Below the pieces are notes generated by a model. It saw only the letters and a program-made list of their open reading frames with translations, did not search any database and was not told the origin of the DNA. Below are positions 1 through 5,150 of a stretch of 7,622 nucleotides of DNA, piece after piece (position 1 is the first letter of the stretch; every line of letters begins with the position of its first letter). The stretch covers positions 1 to 7,622 of the forward strand of contig CABIXF010000082.1 of assembly GCA_902362595.1 (NCBI GenBank). Reading direction: 5' to 3'. The position numbers and the translations under genes were made by a program. The stretch is from Bacteroidaceae bacterium. GTDB lineage: Bacteria > Bacteroidota > Bacteroidia > Bacteroidales > Bacteroidaceae.

Positions 1-158
1 TACGGTTCGGAGGCAGGCTGTCGGAAACCTACCACCGTAAGGTGGCATGGCGCCGACAGCCGAGCCTACAGGTGACAGACGACAAGATATCGGAGGACAT
101 GGACAGGCTGATGCAGGTCAGGAAAGCCAACGGATTGACGAAAAACAATGACAGATGA
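1..158 (+). CDS. 3' end of an unidentified CDS (5' end outside window)
   Basis: An open frame enters from the left edge (first whole codon at position 3) and runs 51 codons to TGA at 156-158. The visible tail is basic, with many R and K residues, and is hydrophilic, with no membrane segment or motif I recognise. Its stop overlaps the start codon of the next gene in an ATGA arrangement (155-158), typical of translationally coupled genes, and this is the main argument that both frames are real. The same DNA can fold into a long hairpin (11-67). The product cannot be named from this fragment; by context it is probably a small protein of a conjugative element. The main doubt is that 51 codons of open frame could occur by chance. 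Confidence 0.55.
   Translation, partial: RFGGRLSETYHRKVAWRRQPSLQVTDDKISEDMDRLMQVRKANGLTKNNDR
11..67 (+). other. Long interrupted hairpin with GTAA tetraloop
   Basis: The pairing segments are 11-14 with 64-67 (4 bp), 16-24 with 53-61 (9 bp, GGCTGTCGG/CCGACAGCC), 28-29 with 49-50, and 32-36 with 41-45 (CCACC/GGTGG), closed by a GTAA loop at 37-40, which is a GNRA-type tetraloop in RNA. About 20 base pairs form over 57 bases, with small internal loops. It lies inside the apparent coding tail, so it may be an mRNA structure, a DNA-level recognition site or coincidence. The pairing is seen directly; any function is inference. Confidence 0.45.
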
Positions 159-535
159 GTATGGAAAGAGGAATAATCACAATCACAGAAAACGGGGCGG
201 TTGCCATGCCGACCGCTCCCGTCTGGATGACGCAGCAGGAAATGTCCGATGCGTTCAATGTGTTCGGCTGCTACATCCGCAAGGCTGTCCATGCCATATA
301 CAAGAATGGCGAATTGTTGGAAAGCGAAACGAAGCGGTACATCAAACAGGACAACGGGATAAACTACGATGTTTACAGCCTTGAAATGGTGATAGCCGTT
401 TCCTTCAAGTTAAGAGGTCGGGAAAGCATGGCTTTCAGACGGTTTATCATGGGCAGGCTGACCATGAACAACAGACAGCCCGTCAACCTTTTCTTTTCGC
501 TCTCCCCGTCACGTGGAAAGAGAACGGGAAATTGA
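155..535 (+). CDS. Small RhuM-like protein
   Basis: The 126-residue product resembles the N-terminal part of the RhuM family (Virulence_RhuM). Visible family-like features are the V-W-M-T-Q-Q-E-M stretch at about residues 23-30 (family: VWLTQ-x-x-MAELF), a helical segment ending in I-Y-K-N-G-E-L (about 48-54), and Y-x-L-E-M-V-I-A-V-S-F-K-L-R at about 73-86, matching the family's YNLDMIISVGYR-type motif. RhuM proteins are usually over 300 residues; this one stops soon after the conserved domain with a short basic tail, so it is either a compact domain-only version or a truncated form. The biochemical role of RhuM is not established; the domain is common on mobile elements and near restriction or toxin loci. 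The start at 155 is chosen because it overlaps the upstream stop (ATGA). An ATG at 161 is possible, and the ATG at 148 is in another frame. Confidence 0.7.
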   Translation: MSMERGIITITENGAVAMPTAPVWMTQQEMSDAFNVFGCYIRKAVHAIYKNGELLESETKRYIKQDNGINYDVYSLEMVIAVSFKLRGRESMAFRRFIMGRLTMNNRQPVNLFFSLSPSRGKRTGN

Positions 536-560
536 GCAGACCTCAGACGGCGTATGAGAT

Positions 561-605
561 ACCCTCAAACGGCGTGTAAGGCTATCTCTTACGCCGTTTG
601 AGGGT
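561..605. terminator. Strong hairpin between convergent genes, probable bidirectional terminator
   Basis: The arm 561-580 pairs with 588-605 in an 18-bp stem with one 2-nt bulge and a 7-nt loop (581-587). It sits between the stop of the RhuM-like gene (535) and the stop of the convergent minus-strand HTH gene (636), where a shared terminator is expected. No long T-tract follows in either direction, so factor-independent termination is not certain. A third copy of the arm sequence (CCTCAGACGGCGT, one change) lies at 541-553 and could compete for the right arm. Confidence 0.6.
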
Positions 606-635
606 AACACCGTTTTACAGGGGATTTCCGTCAGC

Positions 636-929
636 CTATCTGAACGCCTCCCGATAATTGGCGGCAAGCATCCGTTCTATGTCCGATTCCTTGTACAGAA
701 TCTTGCCGCCCAACTGGTAATAGGCGATTATGCCGTTGTTGCGGTAGTCCTGCAAGGTGCGTCGGCTCACTTTCAGCCGTGCAGACACCTCCCTGTCCGT
801 CAGGAAGCGTTCACCGCCTAATGTCGGACGGCTGTTTGCCATGAAGTTCTCGATGCCGTCCAACAGACGGTCAAGGCTGTCGCCGAACTCAGCGATAAGC
901 GCATGGTTCTTGGTAATCATTTCACTCAT
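636..929 (-). CDS. Helix-turn-helix DNA-binding protein, excisionase/MerR-like (second of tandem pair)
   Basis: The 97-residue protein has an N-terminal amphipathic helix (about 9-31) and a C-terminal winged HTH of the HTH_17/excisionase type at about 41-87. F-L-T-D-R-E-V-S-A-R-L (42-52) forms the first helix, S-R-R-T-L-Q-D-Y-R (55-63) is the recognition helix, and K-I-L-Y-K-E-S-D-I-E (76-85) is the wing and final helix. The start at 929 (MSEMITKN) is preferred because the longer frame from 1016 would run through the upstream gene, and the domain is complete without it. It lies 31 bp downstream of its paralogue and is probably co-transcribed with it. Such proteins act as excision directionality factors or as activators of transfer genes in Bacteroides elements (Xis2c/Xis2d of CTnDOT are a functional analogy). 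The assignment to that role is inference. Confidence 0.8.
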   Translation of the reverse strand: MSEMITKNHALIAEFGDSLDRLLDGIENFMANSRPTLGGERFLTDREVSARLKVSRRTLQDYRNNGIIAYYQLGGKILYKESDIERMLAANYREAFR

Positions 930-960
930 TGTTACATTGGATTTAGTGGTACAATAATAA

Positions 961-1257
961 TCAAACGGCTTTGTCTGCCAGCTTACGTTCAACGGGCTTG
1001 ACAATGCGCGACACATCCTCCGGTCGGTAAAACACCTTGTGGTTTATCTGCGAATAGGCCAGCGTGCCGTTATCACGCAGCGTCTGTAAGGTGCGCGGAC
1101 TGATGTTCAACTGTCGGCAGACCTCTTGGTTGTCCATCCAGCGGTTTAATGACTTGCCGCCTTGTTTGGCAAGGAGTTCGTTCACACGGTCGGAGAAGCG
1201 GCTGAACTTCGCCGCCATTTCCTCAAACGCCTCTTTCTGAAAAATCAATACTTCCAT
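961..1257 (-). CDS. Helix-turn-helix DNA-binding protein, excisionase/MerR-like (first of tandem pair)
   Basis: The 98-residue protein has the same plan as its neighbour: an N-terminal helical region (about 8-31), then an HTH_17-type domain at about 39-84. D-N-Q-E-V-C-R-Q-L-N-I-S (42-53) is followed by P-R-T-L-Q-T-L-R-D-N-G (54-64) as recognition helix and turn, then Y-S-Q-I-N-H-K-V-F-Y (68-77) as the wing and E-D-V-S-R-I (80-85). The basic tail reads K-P-V-E-R-K-L-A-D-K. The start at 1257 (MEVLIFQ) fits the size of such proteins; the frame stays open to 1338, but that extension would translate the promoter-like, repeat-bearing region. The pair looks like a duplication that diverged considerably. 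The likely role is site-specific DNA binding for excision or transfer-gene control. Confidence 0.8.
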   Translation of the reverse strand: MEVLIFQKEAFEEMAAKFSRFSDRVNELLAKQGGKSLNRWMDNQEVCRQLNISPRTLQTLRDNGTLAYSQINHKVFYRPEDVSRIVKPVERKLADKAV

Positions 1258-1297
1258 TGTCGATACTGTTTTTAATGTTGATACTCGGTTTTGGACG

Positions 1298-1305
1298 CAA
1301 AGTAA
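1298..1305 (-). promoter_or_regulatory. Possible proximal -7 box for the HTH pair
   Basis: On the minus strand this reads TTACTTTG, one base from the Bacteroidota -7 consensus TAnnTTTG, about 40 bp before the chosen start at 1257. The nearest upstream TTTG leaves only 15 bp of spacing instead of the usual 19-21, so this is a weak call. Confidence 0.3.
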
Positions 1306-1333
1306 ATGGGCATTACGCATCAAACGATGGGTT

Positions 1334-1498
1334 GGCACAATCGTGGCAGCTTGTGGCAGGGAGTGGCGTTATCCGCCGACCCCGTGACGGCTGTTCCAAG
1401 CGTCCGTGATGCAAAGGAAAGCGATGTCCGGCACAATCCAACCGCTTCGCACCTGCGTGGCAGCATTTGGCATCGGTGTGGTAGCCTGTGGCGTTCAT
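1334..1498. repeat. Iteron-like cluster of GTGGC motifs
   Basis: Two GTGGC-rich blocks occur in the same orientation: 1342-1373 (CGTGGCAGC, TTGTGGCAG, AGTGGCGTTATC) and 1456-1498 (CGTGGCAGC, TTTGGCATC, TGTGGTAGC, TGTGGCGTTCATC). Each opens with the exact 9-mer CGTGGCAGC and ends with GTGGCGTT followed by ATC or CATC. A second exact 9-mer, GGCACAATC, occurs at 1334-1342 and 1430-1438. Spacing between motifs is roughly 9-12 bp, near a helical turn, as expected for cooperative protein binding. Candidate binders are the adjacent HTH proteins or an element integrase. The repeats are seen; the binding is inferred. Confidence 0.55.
1412..1441 (-). promoter_or_regulatory. Possible distal promoter for the HTH pair
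   Basis: On the minus strand, TTG (1439-1441) is followed after 19 bp by TTCCTTTG (1412-1419), close to the Bacteroidota TTTG-N19-21-TAnnTTTG arrangement. It would give a leader of about 150 nt to the HTH gene starting at 1257, and it lies between the two GTGGC repeat blocks, so bound protein could control it. This is sequence match only. Confidence 0.3.
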
Positions 1499-1598
1499 CA
1501 GGTTCAAATAAGCCTGCTAATAAACCTGAGCTTGATGTAGAATGAAGTAAGACTTTATTTTATGGAATAGGATTGATTTGAAGAAACATAAAAGCCAA

Positions 1599-1668
1599 CC
1601 CATCAAGGAGAAGTTTTGATGGGGAGCAGGTTTGTGTTTCGGGCATACCGAAACGGTTCGCTCCCCAT
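1599..1668. other. Two mutually exclusive hairpins upstream of the tetR promoter
   Basis: Hairpin one pairs 1599-1606 (CCCATCAA) with 1616-1623 (TTGATGGG), 8 bp with a 9-nt loop. Hairpin two pairs 1619-1627 (ATGGGGAGC) with 1660-1668 (GCTCCCCAT), 9 bp perfect, enclosing an inner 7-bp stem at 1636-1642/1648-1654 (GTTTCGG/CCGAAAC) with a 5-nt loop. Bases 1619-1623 belong to both, so only one fold can form at a time, an attenuator-like layout. It lies upstream of the tetR promoter and would be transcribed only from elsewhere. It could also act as a DNA site, for example in transfer or recombination. Confidence 0.5.
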
Positions 1669-1697
1669 GTTTTGGAAGACGCAAAATCCCTAAAAAT

Positions 1698-1733
1698 AGG
1701 TATTGCACGACAATTTCAAGCCTTATACCTTTG
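1698..1733 (+). promoter_or_regulatory. Bacteroidota-type promoter of tetR with overlapping inverted repeat
   Basis: The -33 element TTG (1703-1705) and a perfect -7 box TACCTTTG (1726-1733) are 20 bp apart, the standard arrangement for the Bacteroidota primary sigma factor. Transcription would start near 1740, leaving a leader of about 25 nt before ATG at 1767. The hexamer AGGTAT at 1698-1703 and its inverse ATACCT at 1725-1730 touch the -33 and -7 boxes, so a repressor bound there could block transcription; autoregulation by the TetR protein is the obvious hypothesis. The 21-bp gap between half-sites is longer than usual for one TetR dimer. Confidence 0.7.
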
Positions 1734-1766
1734 CAAAAAATTAAAAACAGACATTGTTCGTTATAA

Positions 1767-2378
1767 ATGCAAGTGCTGAAAGAGGACATAAGGGGTCGGA
1801 TATTGACGATTGCCAGACAGCAATTCGAGAAGAAAGGCTATTCCAAGACTTCCATGCGCGAAATAGCGGAATTGTCGAGTGTTGGTGTTGGGAATATCTA
1901 TAACTACTTCACAAGCAAAGATGAATTATTCCGTGAAGTGGTCCGTCCTGTTTTGTGCGCTTTGGAAGCCATGCTGCAAGAACACCACGGCATACGGGGC
2001 GAAGATATTATGATGATGCGGTCGGAAAAATACCTGAAATCCTGCATTGACGAATATGTTTCGCTTATAGACAAACACCGTTCGCTAATGGAAATACTGT
2101 TGTTCCGTGCGCAAGGTTCTTCATTGGAACGCTTCCGTGAGAATTATACCGACCGTTCCACGGAATTGGTTAAGGCGTGGTTCGCGTCCATGCAGCGGAA
2201 ACATCCCGAAATCAATACGGCGGTGTCCGACTTTATCATCCACCTGCATACGGTATGGATGTTCACGATGTTCGAGGAACTGCTGATGCACTCCGTACCC
2301 CGGCAGGAAATGGAGGCCATCCTGCACGATTACATCCTGTTTGAAATTCAAGGCTGGAGGGCTATTATCAAGATATGA
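1767..2378 (+). CDS. TetR/AcrR-family transcriptional regulator
   Basis: The 203 residues are a normal length for the family. The N-terminal DNA-binding domain is at about 8-55: I-L-T-I-A-R-Q-Q-F-E-K-K-G-Y (12-25), then the helix-turn-helix S-M-R-E-I-A-E-L-S (29-37) and V-G-V-G-N-I-Y-N-Y-F (39-48), followed by the family hallmark S-K-D-E-L-F (50-55). The rest is the all-helical ligand-binding and dimerisation part, with no recognisable subfamily signature. Family members usually repress a neighbouring gene and release DNA when a small molecule binds. The gene has its own promoter and its own intrinsic terminator, 130 bp ahead of the methyltransferase/ABC operon in the same direction, so the expected target is that operon, its own promoter, or both. 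The start at 1767 fits the promoter and the domain length. The class call is firm; the ligand is unknown. Confidence 0.93.
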   Translation: MQVLKEDIRGRILTIARQQFEKKGYSKTSMREIAELSSVGVGNIYNYFTSKDELFREVVRPVLCALEAMLQEHHGIRGEDIMMMRSEKYLKSCIDEYVSLIDKHRSLMEILLFRAQGSSLERFRENYTDRSTELVKAWFASMQRKHPEINTAVSDFIIHLHTVWMFTMFEELLMHSVPRQEMEAILHDYILFEIQGWRAIIKI

Positions 2379-2427
2379 GATACAGACAACGTACATACGA
2401 ACATTCAACCGCATCAGAACGGTTGGT

Positions 2428-2464
2428 AAGGAGGAAATCTTCACGGAGGTTTCCTCCTTTTTTT
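2428..2464 (+). terminator. Intrinsic terminator after tetR
   Basis: A perfect 10-bp stem (2428-2437, AAGGAGGAAA, with 2450-2459, TTTCCTCCTT) with a 12-nt loop is followed by T-run 2458-2464. It lies 50 bp after the tetR stop and should stop transcription before the downstream operon, which therefore needs its own promoter in 2465-2508. Confidence 0.88.
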
Positions 2465-2465
2465 A

Positions 2466-2495
2466 TGAACAATTCTGAATATCGTTCACTATTAA
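2466..2495 (+). promoter_or_regulatory. Probable promoter/operator region of the methyltransferase-ABC operon
   Basis: The 44 bases between the terminator and ATG 2509 must hold the operon's promoter if the terminator works. No good TAnnTTTG box is present; the closest, TATCGTTC at 2480-2487, keeps only part of the consensus, so the promoter may be weak or need activation. An inverted repeat TGAAC (2466-2470) / GTTCA (2484-2488), 13 bp apart, is a possible operator. GTTCACTATTAA (2484-2495) matches GTTCGTTATAAA just at the tetR start (1756-1767) in 9 of 12 bases, so one protein could bind both. Functional reading is inference. Confidence 0.35.
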
Positions 2496-2508
2496 ACACT
2501 CCAAAAAT

Positions 2509-3330
2509 ATGAGACAGAAATACGAGTTTAAGAGTATTGTAGCGGAAACACTGCTTATTCCGCTATACATGAGAGCCAAGGAAAGCCGCCGGGACAATCC
2601 CATCCTGTATGACAAGGCTGCGGAGCGGCTGGCGGACAGTCTGGAATACGATTATTCCCAGTTCGACGGGGCAAAGTTGAGCGAAGTGGGATGCGTGGTG
2701 CGTGGATGGTATTTTGACTGCGCTGTGCGCCGATTTATTAAAGCACATTCGCATCCGGTCGTGGTCAATGTGGGATGTGGACTGGATACCCGTTTCCAGC
2801 GTATCGGAAGTCAGAAAGCAGTCTTTTATGATTTGGATTTGCCTGAGGTCATTGCTCTACGCCGGGAATTGATACCCGAACAGCCGGACAATGTCTATAT
2901 TGAAGCGTCTTTGTTGGAGACCGACTGGATGGATGACCTGCGCCGGAAGCACCCCGAAGCAGAATTTATCTTCATCGTGGAGGGGGTACTGATGTACTTC
3001 TACGAGAAGCAAGTAAAATCCTTCCTGCATCACGTGGCAAACCGTTTCGGGGGAGGTGAATTGTGGTTTGACGTGTGCGGCACGATAATGAGCCGACATG
3101 GTGTGAAGCCCGATTCGCTCCGCAAACACGAGGCTCAAATCCGTTCCGGCATAAGCAACGGGTATGTGGTGGAACAATGGGAACCGTCTTTAAAGCTCAT
3201 TGAACAGGCTAACTATATGAAGTTCTTCCGTTCACGCTGGGGATTCTTCTTCGGGCAGATATTGGGGCGCATCCCTTGGCTCTGCTACAAATTCAGTTCA
3301 TTGCTCGGATATAAAATCACATCAAAATAG
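2509..3330 (+). CDS. SAM-dependent O-methyltransferase, LCM/TcmP type
   Basis: The 273-residue product fits the leucine carboxyl methyltransferase (LCM) fold, which in bacteria includes TcmP-like O-methyltransferases of polyketide pathways. Motif I is V-V-V-N-V-G-C-G-L-D-T-R (84-95), with the G-x-G SAM loop and the D-T-R typical of this family. Next come V-F-Y-D-L-D-L-P-E-V (105-114), with an acidic residue for the SAM ribose, and F-I-V-E-G-V-L-M-Y-F (155-164), the family's E-G-(V/L)-x-x-Y-L motif. There is no signal peptide, so it acts in the cytoplasm, transferring methyl from SAM to a carboxylate or hydroxyl of an unknown small molecule. It is the first gene of the operon and ends 10 bp before the first ABC gene. 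GC is about 55% in 2581-2760 by hand count, higher than the second methyltransferase. Family assignment is firm; the substrate is unknown. Confidence 0.88.
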   Translation: MRQKYEFKSIVAETLLIPLYMRAKESRRDNPILYDKAAERLADSLEYDYSQFDGAKLSEVGCVVRGWYFDCAVRRFIKAHSHPVVVNVGCGLDTRFQRIGSQKAVFYDLDLPEVIALRRELIPEQPDNVYIEASLLETDWMDDLRRKHPEAEFIFIVEGVLMYFYEKQVKSFLHHVANRFGGGELWFDVCGTIMSRHGVKPDSLRKHEAQIRSGISNGYVVEQWEPSLKLIEQANYMKFFRSRWGFFFGQILGRIPWLCYKFSSLLGYKITSK

Positions 3331-3340
3331 CGTAATAACA

Positions 3341-5143
3341 ATGGAAAAGTCAAAAAAGAAAAAAGGTTTGTCCCGTCTGTTCGAGATAGCGGGACAAAGG
3401 AAAGGTCTGCTTATATTAGCAGGTCTGCTGTCGGCTGGCAGCGCGGTGTGTATGCTTGTGCCTTATTGGGCAGTTTATGAAATTTTGAAAGAGTTGCTGT
3501 CGAATGGCTCCAATCTTTCCGCTTTGGACGGAACGGACATGATGCGTTGGGGATGGATTGCATTTGGAGGGCTTGTTGGCGGATTGATATTGCTCTATGC
3601 CGCCCTGATGTCCTCACATGTGGCTGCATTCCGTATCTTGTATGGGTTGCGTGTCCGTCTGTCTGAACATATCGGCAAACTGCCTTTGGGATATTTGAAC
3701 AATACCTCTACGGGAGCCATCAAGAAAACAATGGACCAGAATATCGAGAAAATAGAGGGCTTCATCGCCCATACCATTCCGGATTTGGTCAATGTAATGG
3801 CAACGGTAGTGGTAATGCTGGTCATCTTTTTCTCGCTGGATGTGTGGCTGACAGTCGTGTGCCTGGCCGTTGTGGTGCTTAGCTTATTCCTGCAATTTTC
3901 CAATTTCATGGGAAAAAGGGCAAGGGAGTTCATGGCCATCTATTACGATGCGCAGGAAAAGATGAGCGCGTCCGTCGTGCAGTATGTACGGGGAATGCCC
4001 GTAGTCAAGATTTTCGGGCAGAGCGTCCGCTCATTCCGCCAGTTCAATACCGAAATTCAGGCATACAAGACATTCGCCTTGAAATGTTGTGACACATATC
4101 AGAACGGTATGATAGCATTTACCGTCTTGCTTAATTCGATGGTTACGTTTATTCTTCCTATGGGTATTCTGCTGTTGCAAGCCAGTCCGCAATCACTCTC
4201 ATTGGCTGTGGTGTGGCTGTTTTTTATCATCATGGGACCGGGTATGGCTTCGCCCGTTTACAAACTGACTTTTTTAGGAGGGAATACGCGCGACATCAAC
4301 GAAGGAGTAAACCGCATTGACCGCATATTGGAAAAGAAACCTGTGCCGGAGCCGGGACATCCGCAAGTGCCTGCTGCTTACGATGTAGAGTTCCGTCATG
4401 TATCATTCTTCTACGAAAACACGGAACAGGGAACACGAACGGAAGCCTTGCGTGATGTCAGCTTCAAAGCTCCACAAGGAAAGATAACCGCCCTTGTCGG
4501 TCCTTCAGGAAGCGGAAAATCAACGGTTGCCAACCTAATACCCCGGTTCTGGGATGTGGAGCAAGGGGAAATTTGTATAGGAGGTATTGACATTCGTCAG
4601 ATAGATACGGCAAAACTGATGGACATGGTTTCATTTGTATTTCAAGACAATTTCCTTTTTTACGACACATTATATGAGAACATTGCCGTAGGTTCTCCAG
4701 ATGCTACAAAAGAAAAGGTAATAGCCGCTGCGAAAGCTGCCCAATGCCACGATTTCATAGAGCGTTTGCCGCAAGGCTACGAAACAAGGATAGGCGATAA
4801 AGGTGTATTCCTGTCCGGCGGTGAAGCCCAACGGATATGTGTAGCTCGTGCCATATTGAAGAATGCTCCGATACTGGTGTTGGACGAAGCCACTGCCTTC
4901 GCTGACCCTGAAAACGAGCATAAAATGCAGATGGCTTTGCAGTCACTGATAAAGGATAAAACGGTCATTGTGATTGCCCATCGCCTTTCTTCCATCATCT
5001 CCGCACATCAGATTGTCGTCATGAAAGAAGGACGCATTGTGCAATGCGGAAAGCATGAACAGCTGTCCGTGACGGAGGGTGTATATAAAAATATGTGGGA
5101 TGCCTATACGAGCGCATACCATTGGACATTGAACAAAAACTAA
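3341..5143 (+). CDS. ABC transporter half 1, fused membrane and ATPase domains (exporter fold, YbtPQ/IrtAB-like)
   Basis: The 600-residue inner-membrane protein has a six-helix membrane domain (hydrophobic stretches near 18-45, 68-97, 146-188 as a pair, 255-280 and 284-310) and then a nucleotide-binding domain from about 350. ATPase motifs are complete: Walker A G-P-S-G-S-G-K-S-T (387-395), Q-loop F-Q-D (434-436), signature L-S-G-G-E (491-495), Walker B I-L-V-L-D-E (511-516) with the catalytic Glu516, and switch His547 in I-A-H-R. The D-loop reads A-T-A-F-A-D rather than the common A-T-A-S-L-D; from memory this F-A-D form is frequent in the siderophore-related YbtP/YbtQ/IrtA group. With the second half at 5780-7510 it probably forms a heterodimer. 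No signal peptide, substrate-binding or membrane-fusion protein is encoded nearby. Substrate and direction are unknown. Confidence 0.9.
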   Translation: MEKSKKKKGLSRLFEIAGQRKGLLILAGLLSAGSAVCMLVPYWAVYEILKELLSNGSNLSALDGTDMMRWGWIAFGGLVGGLILLYAALMSSHVAAFRILYGLRVRLSEHIGKLPLGYLNNTSTGAIKKTMDQNIEKIEGFIAHTIPDLVNVMATVVVMLVIFFSLDVWLTVVCLAVVVLSLFLQFSNFMGKRAREFMAIYYDAQEKMSASVVQYVRGMPVVKIFGQSVRSFRQFNTEIQAYKTFALKCCDTYQNGMIAFTVLLNSMVTFILPMGILLLQASPQSLSLAVVWLFFIIMGPGMASPVYKLTFLGGNTRDINEGVNRIDRILEKKPVPEPGHPQVPAAYDVEFRHVSFFYENTEQGTRTEALRDVSFKAPQGKITALVGPSGSGKSTVANLIPRFWDVEQGEICIGGIDIRQIDTAKLMDMVSFVFQDNFLFYDTLYENIAVGSPDATKEKVIAAAKAAQCHDFIERLPQGYETRIGDKGVFLSGGEAQRICVARAILKNAPILVLDEATAFADPENEHKMQMALQSLIKDKTVIVIAHRLSSIISAHQIVVMKEGRIVQCGKHEQLSVTEGVYKNMWDAYTSAYHWTLNKN

Positions 5144-5150
5144 AAGCAAT

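Larger units (their letters stand above)
1258..1766. other. 509-bp non-coding regulatory region between divergent HTH and tetR genes
   Basis: The HTH pair reads leftward and tetR reads rightward from this stretch. Open frames inside it (for example 1306-1545 plus strand and 1517-1789 minus strand) show no domain or family resemblance, and the latter runs antisense across the tetR promoter. What the stretch does hold is listed separately: possible minus-strand promoters (1298-1305 and 1412-1441), GTGGC-type repeats (1334-1498), overlapping hairpins (1599-1668) and the tetR promoter with an inverted repeat (1698-1733). The left half is GC-rich (36 of 60 bases in 1321-1380 by hand count) and the right half is AT-rich. 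Confidence 0.7.

Noticed and set aside
148..384. 78-codon plus-strand frame starting at ATG 148
   Set aside because: It is out of frame with the RhuM-like gene, which has recognisable conserved segments and the ATGA overlap.
930..1016. N-terminal extension of the second HTH gene to 1016
   Set aside because: It would overlap the upstream HTH gene by 56 bp and adds non-conserved residues; ATG at 929 gives a complete domain of the same size as the paralogue.
1306..1545. 79-codon plus-strand open frame in the intergenic region
   Set aside because: It translates the GTGGC repeats, has no family resemblance and no promoter; the region is better explained as regulatory.
1517..1789. 90-codon minus-strand open frame
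   Set aside because: It runs antisense through the hairpins and the tetR promoter and the product lacks motifs.
2121..2444. 107-codon minus-strand open frame
   Set aside because: It overlaps tetR and its terminator on the other strand and has no recognisable motif.
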